From the NCBI GenBank assembly GCA_050249455.1, contig JBFWQM010000027.1, forward strand, positions 1 through 31,342: DNA of 31,342 bases, given 5' to 3'. Positions 6,049 through 14,060 of the stretch are shown here, piece after piece; the first letter of the stretch is position 1, and the number at the start of each line of letters is the position of its first letter. This stretch comes from JBFWQM01 sp050249455 (GTDB taxonomy: Bacteria; Pseudomonadota; Alphaproteobacteria; MPNO01; VGEU01). The notes below the pieces were generated by a model that made no database searches, was not told where the DNA came from, and saw only the letters and a program-made list of their open reading frames with translations. The translations under genes were made by a program, and so were the position numbers.

Positions 6049-7500
6049 ATGATCATCGACGGCGCGGAGCGGCTCGCGCGCATGCGCGACGGGCGGCGGA
6101 TCTATGTCGGTTCCGAACGGATCGACGACGTGACCCGCCACCCCGCCATGCGCAACGCGGCGCGGACCGTCGCGCGCTTCTACGACGCCAAGGCCGATCC
6201 CGCCAACCACGACCGCCTGACCTACGTCGAGGACGGCGAGCGCTTCGGAATGTACTGGCTGAAGGCCCGCACGCGCGACGACCTGGCCCGCCGCACGGCC
6301 GCGCACAAGGCGATCGCCGACCTGACCCATGGGCTGTTCGGCCGGTCGCCCGACCATGTGGCCGGCATGATCACCGGCCTTGCGATGCAACCGGCGGTAT
6401 TCGACCAGGTCGGGCCCGGGTACGGCGACAATCTGCTGCGCTACTACGAGTTCGTCCGGCGCAACGACATTTACCCGGTGTTCGCCTGCATCCCGCCGAC
6501 CGGCCTGCGCGACCGCCATCTGTTCCCCAACCAGGAGCGCGACGACCCCACCCTGCGCGTGGTGGCGGAGGACGACGACGGCGTCGTCATCTCCGGCATG
6601 AAGATGCTGGCGACCGGCGCCGCCTTCGCCGACGAGATCTGGATCGGCAACCTGACGCCGATCGCGGCCGACGCCCAGAAGGAGAGCATCACCTGCGCCG
6701 TGCCGGTGGCGACTGCTGGACTGAGCCTGTGGGCGCGCCAGGCGGTGGAGCGCAACGTGCGTCACGAGATCGACTACCCGCTGAGCTGGCGCTTCGACGA
6801 GTCCGACTGCGTCGTGCTGTGCGACCGGGTCAAGGTGCCGTGGGAGCGCGTGTTCGTGCACGACAACGGCACCGCGTCGCGGGCGATTTACATCCAGTCG
6901 CCGGCCAACTGCTTCGCCAACCACCAGTCGAACGTACGATTCTGGTCGAAGATGGGGCTGATCGTCGGGCTGGCCAGCCGCATCTGCCACGCCAACGGCA
7001 TCGACCACATCCCGGCGGTGCGCGAGGTGCTGGGCCGCCTCGCTGCGCTGGAAGCCACCATCGGCGGCATGGTCGCCGGGCAGATCGAGGGCTGGGAGGC
7101 GTGGCCGGAGGGCTACGCCTGCTTCAACCGCCGCATGATGTACGCCGCGCTCAACTGGTGCACCGAGCACCATACCGAGATCGTCGACACCCTGCGCACC
7201 CTGGTCGGCGGCAACGCGCTGCAGATGCCGGCGTCGATCGACGTGATGGCCGATCCCGAGCTGGCGCGGCCGTTCGCCGCGTGGTGGGCGACGCCGTCGA
7301 TGGACGCGGTGCAGCGGATGAAGCTCTACAAGCTGGTGTGGGACCTGATCGGCTCGGAGTTCGCCGGCCGCCACATGCTCTACGAGAAGTTCTATGCCGG
7401 CAATTCGATCGTCGTGCGCAACCAGTCCGACCGCGAGGCGCCGTGGGACCGCTTCCACGGCATCGTCGACGACCTGCTGGCGTCGATCGAGCTGCCGTAG
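6049..7500 (+). CDS. 4-hydroxyphenylacetate 3-monooxygenase (HpaB)-family flavin monooxygenase
   Basis: A 483-residue member of the HpaB/PvcC family, the FADH2-using large component of two-component aromatic hydroxylases; these enzymes share the acyl-CoA dehydrogenase fold. The N-terminal GRRIYVGSERIDDVT, the central HLFPNQERDDPTL and GMKMLATGAAFADEIWIG, and the C-terminal FYAGNSIVVRNQSDR are characteristic. The length is slightly below the usual ~500. The ATG at 6049 is chosen over one at 6034 because GGGGGAG lies about 6 bases upstream. The true substrate (4-hydroxyphenylacetate, another phenol, or a pathway intermediate) cannot be read from the sequence. No HpaC-type flavin reductase is adjacent, so reduced FAD must come from elsewhere. 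Confidence 0.88.
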   Translation: MIIDGAERLARMRDGRRIYVGSERIDDVTRHPAMRNAARTVARFYDAKADPANHDRLTYVEDGERFGMYWLKARTRDDLARRTAAHKAIADLTHGLFGRSPDHVAGMITGLAMQPAVFDQVGPGYGDNLLRYYEFVRRNDIYPVFACIPPTGLRDRHLFPNQERDDPTLRVVAEDDDGVVISGMKMLATGAAFADEIWIGNLTPIAADAQKESITCAVPVATAGLSLWARQAVERNVRHEIDYPLSWRFDESDCVVLCDRVKVPWERVFVHDNGTASRAIYIQSPANCFANHQSNVRFWSKMGLIVGLASRICHANGIDHIPAVREVLGRLAALEATIGGMVAGQIEGWEAWPEGYACFNRRMMYAALNWCTEHHTEIVDTLRTLVGGNALQMPASIDVMADPELARPFAAWWATPSMDAVQRMKLYKLVWDLIGSEFAGRHMLYEKFYAGNSIVVRNQSDREAPWDRFHGIVDDLLASIELP

Positions 7501-7514
7501 ACCTGAGCGACGGC

Positions 7515-7535
7515 CGCCGCCGTGACCCGGCGGCG
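7515..7535 (+). terminator. GC-rich hairpin after the monooxygenase gene
   Basis: CGCCGCCG (7515-7522) and CGGCGGCG (7528-7535) form an 8-bp stem with a 5-base loop, 14 bp after the stop codon. No real T-run follows (only CGTTCG), so termination is possible but unproven; such stems also arise by chance in this GC-rich DNA. Confidence 0.3.
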
Positions 7536-7583
7536 CGTTCGTGCTAAGGCAGCCGCCCGAACCCGAACCGAACGCCCCGACGC

Positions 7584-8969
7584 GTGCCCGCCCTGCGCAT
7601 CCCCGTCCTGATCGCCGTCGCGACCGTCGCTTGCGCCATCGCGGCGGTCGCCGCCGGGCCGCCGGGCGACGTCAGCGTCACCGCGTGGCGCGCCGGCGCG
7701 GTCTGCTTCACCGCCGCCGCCTTGTGGGCGACCGCGGTGATGCCGGAATACGTGACCGCGCTGTGCCTGTTCTTCCTCCTGATGGTCTTGGGCCTCGCGC
7801 CGGCGGCCACGGTATTCTCCGGTTTCCATTCGGGCGCGGCCTGGATGGTGTTCGGCGGGCTCGTCATCGGCGCGGCGGTGGCCGGCACCGGGCTCGCCGA
7901 GCGCATCGCGCACCGGCTCGACCGATGGCTGCGCGGCACCTATCTCCGGATGCTCTACGCGCTGACGGCGCTGACCGCGGGGCTCGGCTTCTTCCTGCCG
8001 TCGGCCAACAGCCGGGTCCTGATCCTGCTGCCGATCACGCTTGAGCTCGCGCGCCGCGCGGGGCTCGGCGCCGGCTCGACCGGGCGGACCGGCCTCTGCC
8101 TCGCGGTGGCGGCGACGACGATCTACCAGTCGGCGCCGATCATGACCTCCGGCGTGCCCAATCTCGTCCTCCTGGGCGCGGCGGAGAGCATCTTCGGCAT
8201 CCACTTCCGCTACGGCGAATGGCTGGTGCTGCACTTTCCCGTGCTGGGCGTGGCCGGCATCCTTGGGCTGCCGCTGATCGTGCGGCTGCTGTTCCCCGCC
8301 GCCGCGACCGCCGACGCCGCGCCCGCGACGCCGCCGACGCCGCTGACCGGCGGGCAGCGCCGGCTGGCGGTCTATCTGACGGCTGCGCTGGCCCTGTGGG
8401 CGACGGATACGCTGCACGGTATCGCCCCGTCGTGGATCGCGCTCGGCGTGGCCATCCTGTGCATCGCGCCGCGCGCCGGGGTGATCCCGGCCGCCGGGCT
8501 GATGCAGCAGATCAACCTGAGCGCCTGGATCTATGTCTGCGGCATCGTCGGCATGGGCGCGGTGGTGACGCAGACCGGCCTGGGCGACGCGCTGGGGCGG
8601 GCGCTGCTGGCGGCGCTGCCGCTCGACCGCGGCGCCGATTTCGCCAACTTCGCGATCGTCGCCGCGATCGGCATGGTGCTGGCGCTGGTGTCGGGCACGC
8701 CGGGGCTGCCGGCGATCATGTCGCCGCTGGCGCCGTCGATCGCCGAGGCGACGGGCTGGCCGCTCGCCACCGTGCTGATGGCCCAGATGCCCAGCTGCAT
8801 GATGGCGCTGTTTCCCTACCAGTTCACCCCGATGGTGCTCGCGATCGCGCTGGCCAAGCTGCCGATCGCCGCGGCGGCGCGACTGATGATAGCCTACACC
8901 GCCTTCGCCTGGGTGGTGCTGGTGCCGCTGCAGTACCTGTGGTGGCGCGCGCTCGGGATGTTCGGCTAG
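7584..8969 (+). CDS. DASS/SLC13-type anion transporter
   Basis: A 461-residue inner-membrane protein starting at GTG 7584, with roughly eleven hydrophobic helices. It fits the divalent anion:Na+ symporter (DASS, CitT/SLC13) family, which moves dicarboxylates, tricarboxylates or sulfate. An SNT-like loop in the first half reads LPSANSRV (138-145), and the repeated counterpart in the second half reads VSGTPGLPAIMSPL. These are the hairpin-tip loops that bind the carboxylate and sodium. The conserved threonine of SNT is serine here, so substrate preference is uncertain. It follows the monooxygenase gene by 83 bp and may supply its pathway with an organic acid, but this link is only positional. 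Confidence 0.8.
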   Translation: MPALRIPVLIAVATVACAIAAVAAGPPGDVSVTAWRAGAVCFTAAALWATAVMPEYVTALCLFFLLMVLGLAPAATVFSGFHSGAAWMVFGGLVIGAAVAGTGLAERIAHRLDRWLRGTYLRMLYALTALTAGLGFFLPSANSRVLILLPITLELARRAGLGAGSTGRTGLCLAVAATTIYQSAPIMTSGVPNLVLLGAAESIFGIHFRYGEWLVLHFPVLGVAGILGLPLIVRLLFPAAATADAAPATPPTPLTGGQRRLAVYLTAALALWATDTLHGIAPSWIALGVAILCIAPRAGVIPAAGLMQQINLSAWIYVCGIVGMGAVVTQTGLGDALGRALLAALPLDRGADFANFAIVAAIGMVLALVSGTPGLPAIMSPLAPSIAEATGWPLATVLMAQMPSCMMALFPYQFTPMVLAIALAKLPIAAAARLMIAYTAFAWVVLVPLQYLWWRALGMFG

Positions 8970-9013
8970 GAGCCGGTCCGGGTCATGGCGCGGAAACAAC
9001 GGAACGGGCACCG

Positions 9014-10747
9014 ATGACCGCGCGCGCCGCGGACCGCCTGATCCCGGTCCTGGTCGCGTGCGCGTATCTGGCGCTGGTGGCGGCGGTCCAGCCGATCGGC
9101 GAATTTCCGCTCAACGACGACTGGTCCTACGCCTGGTCGGTCAAGGCCCTGCGCGAGGAGGGCCGGCTCGCCTTCACCGGCTGGGTGTCGATGCCCCTTG
9201 TGGCGCAGGTGCTGTGGGGATGGCTGTTCACCCTGCCGGCCGGCTTCTCCTTCACCGCCGTGCGGCTGTCCACGGTCGTCCTCGCGGCGGTGGCGGGACT
9301 TGCGGTCTATGCCGCGGTCCGGCTGACCACGGCGCGCCACGGCATCGCGGCGGTCGCCGCGCTCACCGTCCTGACGACGCCCGTCTTCTTCGTGCTGTCG
9401 GTGAGCTTCATGACCGACGTGCCGGGCGCCGCGGCGATGCTGGTCGCCGTGCTGCTGTTCCTGCGCGACCTCGAGGCGCCGCGCGGCCGCGACTACGGCC
9501 TCGCCGTCGCGGCCTGCCTGGCAGCGGTGCTGATCCGACAGATCGCGCTCGCGGTGCCGATCGCCTATGGCTTGGCGGCGTGGCACCGCGACGGCTTCGC
9601 GCCCAACCGGCTGTTGCGCGCCGGCGCACCCGCCGCGCTCGGCGTCGCGGTGCTCGCCGGCTGGACCCTCTATCTGGAGCGGACCCGCGGCCTGCCCGAG
9701 CTGTTCGACCTCCAGACGCGCATGGTCCTGCAGACCTTCGAGTCCGTGCAGCGTGCGCTGCTGATGCCGGTGGGCAACCTCACCGGCTTCGCGGTCATGG
9801 TGGGGCTCTTCGCGTCGCCGGTGCTGGTGTGCGCCGCCGGCGCGCTGTGGCGTTTCCTGCGCCACGGCTCGAGGAGCCCGGGGCTGACGGTCGCCTTCGT
9901 CGTGGCGTTGATCGCCATCCCGCTCGCCAACCTGGCGCACGGCCTGCCGCTGCTGCACAACGTCATCTACGATTTCGGGCTGGGCGCCCCGACGTTGAAG
10001 GACGGCTTCATCCTCAAGCTCCCGATCGCGGCGCCGGCGCCGCCCCTGGTGTGGGCTATCGCCACGGCGGTCGGCGTCGTCGGGGCCGCCGTGCTGACGG
10101 CGATCGCGGCGGCGTCGCTTCGCCGCGCCGTGCGGCCCGGCCGCGCCGGGCTTCCGCGGCCGCGCGCAGCGACCGAGCTGTTCCTGGTGGCCTGCCTGGC
10201 GGTCTACTTCGTCCCGCTCCTCTTCGTGCGCAGCTACGACCGCTACGTCATCTTCCCGACCGCGGTCGCCTGCATCCTGGCGGCGACGGTCGCGCGCGCG
10301 CACATGCCGCCGGCCGGGACCCGGCGGGCGGCGGCCGGCGCGGTCGCCGGCCTCGCCGCGGCCGCGCCGCTGGCCTGGTTCGCGGTCGCGGCGACGCACG
10401 ACTACCTGGCCTGGAACCGGGCGCGCTGGTCCGCGCTCGACGTCTTGACCGGCGTCCACGGGGTGCCGCCAGAACGAATCGACGGCGGGTTCGAGTTCAA
10501 CGGCTGGCACCACTACGGCAAGGCCCCGTACGGCGGCAGCCGCCCGGGGCAGAGCTGGTGGTGGGTGATCGACGACCGCTTCCTGGCGAGCTTCGGCCCG
10601 CTGCCGGGTTATCGGCCGGTGATGCGCGCGCCCTACCGGTCGTGGCTGTCCGGCGGCGAGCGCGCGATCCTGATCTCCGAGCGGGCGGGCGCGCCCGCCC
10701 CCGTCGCGCCGGCGGCGGTCCCGCCGCGGCCGCCGGACGACGGCTGA
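9014..10747 (+). CDS. GT-C-type membrane glycosyltransferase-like protein (ArnT/PMT-like), paralogue 1
   Basis: A 577-residue polytopic protein with about eleven hydrophobic segments. The first periplasmic loop contains FPLNDDWSYAWS with the acidic pair D35-D36. An acidic residue in this place is the catalytic mark of GT-C transferases, which use polyprenyl-phosphate sugars. The C-terminal ~150 residues (from HDYLAWNRARW) look soluble, with IDGGFEFNGW and SWWWVIDDRF, and probably lie in the periplasm. The ATG at 9014 was chosen because upstream in-frame sequence overlaps the transporter gene. The protein is closely similar along its whole length to the one at 11268-13046. The acceptor is unknown; lipid A, a surface glycan or a protein are possible. 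Confidence 0.75.
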   Translation: MTARAADRLIPVLVACAYLALVAAVQPIGEFPLNDDWSYAWSVKALREEGRLAFTGWVSMPLVAQVLWGWLFTLPAGFSFTAVRLSTVVLAAVAGLAVYAAVRLTTARHGIAAVAALTVLTTPVFFVLSVSFMTDVPGAAAMLVAVLLFLRDLEAPRGRDYGLAVAACLAAVLIRQIALAVPIAYGLAAWHRDGFAPNRLLRAGAPAALGVAVLAGWTLYLERTRGLPELFDLQTRMVLQTFESVQRALLMPVGNLTGFAVMVGLFASPVLVCAAGALWRFLRHGSRSPGLTVAFVVALIAIPLANLAHGLPLLHNVIYDFGLGAPTLKDGFILKLPIAAPAPPLVWAIATAVGVVGAAVLTAIAAASLRRAVRPGRAGLPRPRAATELFLVACLAVYFVPLLFVRSYDRYVIFPTAVACILAATVARAHMPPAGTRRAAAGAVAGLAAAAPLAWFAVAATHDYLAWNRARWSALDVLTGVHGVPPERIDGGFEFNGWHHYGKAPYGGSRPGQSWWWVIDDRFLASFGPLPGYRPVMRAPYRSWLSGGERAILISERAGAPAPVAPAAVPPRPPDDG

Positions 10748-10821
10748 CGCCGTCGCGTGTGGCGCATGCGGGGCGGCTCGGTTAGTGTCGAACCGACCGA
10801 AGAATGAGCAAGAGGGCCGCC

Positions 10822-11226
10822 ATGCCGAAGCAGATCATCACGTCGCCGAACGCGCCAACCACCGGCTTCACCGACAAGTCGAAGGAGTCGCCGCTCGCCC
10901 AGGCGATCCGGTTCGGCAACATGCTGTTCGTATCCGGCCAGGGACCGCTCGATCCCGCGACCCGCGAGGTGGTGGCCGGCGACATCGCGGCGCAGACCCG
11001 CCAGACGCTGAGCAACCTGCAGTCGATCCTGCAGCAGGCCGGCGCGACCTTCGCCAACGTGGTCAACATGCGCGTCACCCTGCGCGACCCCTCGGAATTC
11101 CCGGTGTTCAACGAGGCATTCCGCGAGTTCATGGCCGGCGAGAAGGTGACGCGGACCTGCGTCGGCGGCACGCCCCACCGCAAGGGCGTCAACGTCGAGA
11201 TCGACTGCGTCGCCATGTTTGACTAG
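10822..11226 (+). CDS. RidA-family (YjgF/YER057c/UK114) enamine/imine deaminase
   Basis: A 134-residue protein from the ATG at 10822; an ATG at 10804 is in frame but AGAGGG precedes 10822 at the right distance. RidA proteins hydrolyse reactive 2-aminoacrylate-type enamines and imines released by PLP enzymes. The active-site arginine is present as R111 in TRTCVGG and the conserved glutamate as E126 in VNVEIDCVA; FVSGQGPLD (36-44) is the typical central strand and turn. The TRTCVGGTPHRKG segment differs from the canonical archetype, so it may belong to a Rid subgroup rather than being RidA proper. It sits between two paralogous membrane glycosyltransferase genes with no obvious functional link. 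Confidence 0.88.
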   Translation: MPKQIITSPNAPTTGFTDKSKESPLAQAIRFGNMLFVSGQGPLDPATREVVAGDIAAQTRQTLSNLQSILQQAGATFANVVNMRVTLRDPSEFPVFNEAFREFMAGEKVTRTCVGGTPHRKGVNVEIDCVAMFD

Positions 11227-11267
11227 CCGCCGCCGGCGGCACGCCTCCCCCTCCCCCCAAGGGCGTC

Positions 11268-13046
11268 ATGAAAGATCAATTCGTCGATCGCGTGCTGCCG
11301 GCGCTGGTGGCCATCGTCTTCATTGTGCTGGTCGGGCTGGCCGGGCCGGGCGGCGACTTCCCGCTCAACGACGACTGGTCCTACGCCTGGTCGGTCCGGG
11401 AGCTGCACGACGAAGGCCGCCTGGCGTTCACCGACTGGGTGTCGATGCCGCTGGTCGCCCAGGTGCTGTGGGGCTGGCTGTTCACCCTGCCCGCAGGCTT
11501 CTCGTTCACGGCGCTGCGCCTGTCCACCGTCGTGCTGGCTGTGGTGGGCGGCCTCGCCGTCTATGCGCTGGTCCGCATGGCCTCCGGCCGGCGCGACGTC
11601 GCCACAGTGGCGGCGCTGACGGTGCTGACGACCCCGCTGTTCTTCGTGCTTTCGGTCAGCTTCATGACCGACGTGCCGAGCGCGGCGCTGATGCTGCTGG
11701 GCGTCCTGTTGTTCGCCCGCGACCTCGACGAGCCCCATGGCCTCGACTACGCGATCGCCGTTCTCGCCTGCCTCGCCGCGACCCTGGTGCGCCAGGTCGC
11801 GCTCGCGGTGCCGATCGCCTATGCGGTGGCGGCGGTCTACCGCGACGGATGGGCGCCGCTGCGCCTGCTGCGCGCCGTCTTCCCCGCCGTCCTGTGCGTC
11901 GGGGCGTTCGTCGGCTGGTCGCTGGCGATCGACCTCTGGCTCGGCCGGCCGGCGCTCTACGACGTCCAGTCGCAGCGGCTCCTTCTTACCCTGGGCGACC
12001 TGGAGCGGACCTTGCTGCAGGTCGCGCTCAACGTGACGACGATGTCGATCACGGTCGGGCTGTTCGTGCTGCCGGCCGTCCTCTGCGTCGCGGCGCCGCT
12101 GTGGCGGCGGCTTGCCGCGACGTTCGCGAGCCCGGGCCTCGTGCTTGGATTCCTGGTCGCGCTGCTGGCCATTCCGATCGCCAACCTCACGCAGGGGCTG
12201 CCGCTGCTGGGCAACATCCTGTTCGATTTCGGGCTCGGGCCGCGGACCCTGAAGGACCACTACATCCTGCAGCTCACGGTGCCGACCGCGGCGCCGGACT
12301 GGCTGTGGCCGCTCTTGACGGCGCTGGGCATGGCGGGCGCGGCGGCGCTGATTGCCGCACTGGCGGCGGCCATCAAGCGCGCGGCGCAGCTCGGCCGCCT
12401 CGGCGTGACGCGGCCGCGCGCATCGGTCGAGCTGTTCGTCGCCGCAACGCTCCTGGTCTATGTGCTGCCGCTGTCGCTGACGCCGATCTTCGACCGCTAC
12501 ACGCTGATCCCCATCGCGCTCGGCTGCATCCTGATCCCGATGGTGGCGCTGGCGCCCGGCGGCGTCGCGGTCGGCGCGGCGCGGGTCGGCGCCGGGGTCG
12601 TCGCGGGCCTTGCCGCGGTCGTGCCGCTGGCCTGGTTCTCGGTAGCCGCGACGCACGACTACCTGGCGTGGAACCGCGCCCGCTGGGCCGCGCTGGAACG
12701 GGTGATGGCCGACCGCGGCGCCACGCCGTGGCAGATCGACGGCGGCTTCGAGTTCAACGGCTGGTACCTGCACGACCAGGCTCAGTACGGGTCGACCGCG
12801 CCGAAGCGAAGCTGGTGGTGGGTCAGCGACGACCGCTACGTCGCGAGCTTCAAGCCGATGCCGGGCTACGAGACGATCCTGCGCGCGCCCTACCGGTCGT
12901 GGCTGTGGCGCGAGGATCGCGCGATCCTGGTGTCGGAGCGGCGCGCCACTGCCCAATCCGTGCCGGCCGACCCCACCTCGGCTGCGCCGCCGCCGTTGCC
13001 GCTGCCGCCGGAACCGATCGCCCCGTCAGCGCCGGACGGCGGCTGA
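11268..13046 (+). CDS. GT-C-type membrane glycosyltransferase-like protein, paralogue 2
   Basis: A 592-residue paralogue of the protein at 9014-10747. FPLNDDWSYAWS lies at the identical position (acidic pair D35-D36), followed by the same WVSMPLVAQVLWGWLFTLPAG and SVSFMTDVP segments. The C-terminal soluble part is also shared (AATHDYLAWNRARW, IDGGFEFNGW, SWWWV, GY...RAPYRSWL). The C-terminus ends in a proline/alanine-rich tail. Differences are spread evenly, which suggests an old duplication with both copies kept under selection. The 3' end overlaps the convergent GT2 gene by 21 bp. A GT-C sugar transferase acting at the periplasmic face is the best guess; donor and acceptor are unknown. Confidence 0.75.
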   Translation: MKDQFVDRVLPALVAIVFIVLVGLAGPGGDFPLNDDWSYAWSVRELHDEGRLAFTDWVSMPLVAQVLWGWLFTLPAGFSFTALRLSTVVLAVVGGLAVYALVRMASGRRDVATVAALTVLTTPLFFVLSVSFMTDVPSAALMLLGVLLFARDLDEPHGLDYAIAVLACLAATLVRQVALAVPIAYAVAAVYRDGWAPLRLLRAVFPAVLCVGAFVGWSLAIDLWLGRPALYDVQSQRLLLTLGDLERTLLQVALNVTTMSITVGLFVLPAVLCVAAPLWRRLAATFASPGLVLGFLVALLAIPIANLTQGLPLLGNILFDFGLGPRTLKDHYILQLTVPTAAPDWLWPLLTALGMAGAAALIAALAAAIKRAAQLGRLGVTRPRASVELFVAATLLVYVLPLSLTPIFDRYTLIPIALGCILIPMVALAPGGVAVGAARVGAGVVAGLAAVVPLAWFSVAATHDYLAWNRARWAALERVMADRGATPWQIDGGFEFNGWYLHDQAQYGSTAPKRSWWWVSDDRYVASFKPMPGYETILRAPYRSWLWREDRAILVSERRATAQSVPADPTSAAPPPLPLPPEPIAPSAPDGG

Positions 13047-14045
13047 AGGCGGCGCGCCGGCTGCGGGGCGCATGGCGGCGCGGCGGCGTACGATGCCGAC
13101 CGGCGACCACGTCAGCGCCGACATCAGCGCCACGACGCCGATGCGGCGCGACCGCTGGACCTCGCGCCGCGCCGCGGCGAGCGCGCCGAGGCCGCCGAGG
13201 CCGTCACGCACCCCGCGCAGCGCCGCGCGGGCCTGCCCGTGGCGCGCCGCCAGCGCCAGGAGCGGCAGGTGGGCCAGCGCGAACAGCGGCAGGCAAGGCC
13301 ACAGCAGCGCCGCCGGCATGTCCTTCCAGAACGTCCAGATCCGGTTGCGCCAGCCGTGATAGACGCTGAACGCGCTGGCGCGGCCGGTGATCGCGCTGCC
13401 GACGTGGCGCACCGCCGCGTCGGCCACCAGCACGCAGTCCGACCCGGCGAGGCGCAGCCGGAAGCCGAGGTCGAGGTCTTCGAAATAGCAGAAATAGCGC
13501 TCGTCGAACCCGCCGGCGGCGGCGAAGGCCGCGGTGCGGTAGAGCGCCGCCGCGGCGCACGGCGAGAACACGCGGCCGTCGGCGCTCGGCGACACGCGCA
13601 CCGGCTGGCCCTTGGCGCCGCGCCAGCCGATGCCGTAGGGGCTGTAGTGATCGCCAAGCCCGTCGTAGACGGCAGGATTCGCCGCGTCGAGCTGCACGGC
13701 TGCGAACATCGCCACGTCCGGGTGGCGTGCGGTCGCCGCCATCAGCCGCGCCAGCCAGTCCGGCTCGGCGAACGCGTCGGGATTGAGCATGGCGAGCCAG
13801 GGCGCGGCGCAGCCGCGGGCGCCGGCATTGCAGCCGGCGGCGAAGCCGACGTTGCGGTCCATACGCAGGATGCGGAACGGCGCCTCCAGCGCGCCCAGCC
13901 GGTCGACCGCGCCGTCGGTCGAGGCGTTGTCGACGATCACCGCCTCGAAGTCGGCGAAGCTCTGGCGGCGCAGCGCCTCGACGCAGCGTGCGAGGTGTTC
14001 GCCCGCGTTGTAGGCGACGACGACGACGCGGACCGCGGGCGGCAT
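13026..14045 (-). CDS. Family 2 glycosyltransferase (rhamnosyltransferase-like)
   Basis: A 339-residue GT-A fold enzyme. The N-terminal VVVVAYNAGEHL and D39 in VIVDNASTDG bind the nucleotide, NPD (88-90) stands in for the DxD metal motif, and YFEDLDLGFR (E189, D190, D192) is the usual acidic motif near the catalytic base. A hydrophobic stretch near 240-260 (LLWPCLPLFALAHLPLLALA) may attach it to the membrane. It is the last gene of the dTDP-rhamnose operon, 15 bp after the previous gene, so a rhamnosyl or related transfer onto a lipid-linked glycan is likely. The acceptor and exact sugar cannot be read. Confidence 0.87.
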   Translation of the reverse strand: MPPAVRVVVVAYNAGEHLARCVEALRRQSFADFEAVIVDNASTDGAVDRLGALEAPFRILRMDRNVGFAAGCNAGARGCAAPWLAMLNPDAFAEPDWLARLMAATARHPDVAMFAAVQLDAANPAVYDGLGDHYSPYGIGWRGAKGQPVRVSPSADGRVFSPCAAAALYRTAAFAAAGGFDERYFCYFEDLDLGFRLRLAGSDCVLVADAAVRHVGSAITGRASAFSVYHGWRNRIWTFWKDMPAALLWPCLPLFALAHLPLLALAARHGQARAALRGVRDGLGGLGALAAARREVQRSRRIGVVALMSALTWSPVGIVRRRAAMRPAAGAPPSAAVRR

Positions 14046-14060
14046 CCGGCCAGCCCTGCC

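Noticed and set aside
5872..7458. Long open frame of 528 codons on the minus strand, antisense to the HpaB-like gene
   Set aside because: Rich in H/R/V/G without any recognisable motif, and it lies wholly opposite a well-supported gene; such shadows are expected in GC-rich DNA.
8966..10513. Long minus-strand open frame (515 codons) opposite the first GT-C gene
   Set aside because: Arg/Gly/His-rich low-complexity translation, no domain, opposite a gene with a well-conserved paralogue.
8219..10747. An 842-codon version of the first GT-C protein
   Set aside because: The first 265 codons are out-of-frame reading of the transporter gene; the paralogue shows that the protein begins at 9014.
11223..12956. 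Minus-strand open frame (577 codons) opposite the second GT-C gene
   Set aside because: Same shadow as for paralogue 1; the similarity between the two antisense frames only mirrors the duplication on the sense strand.
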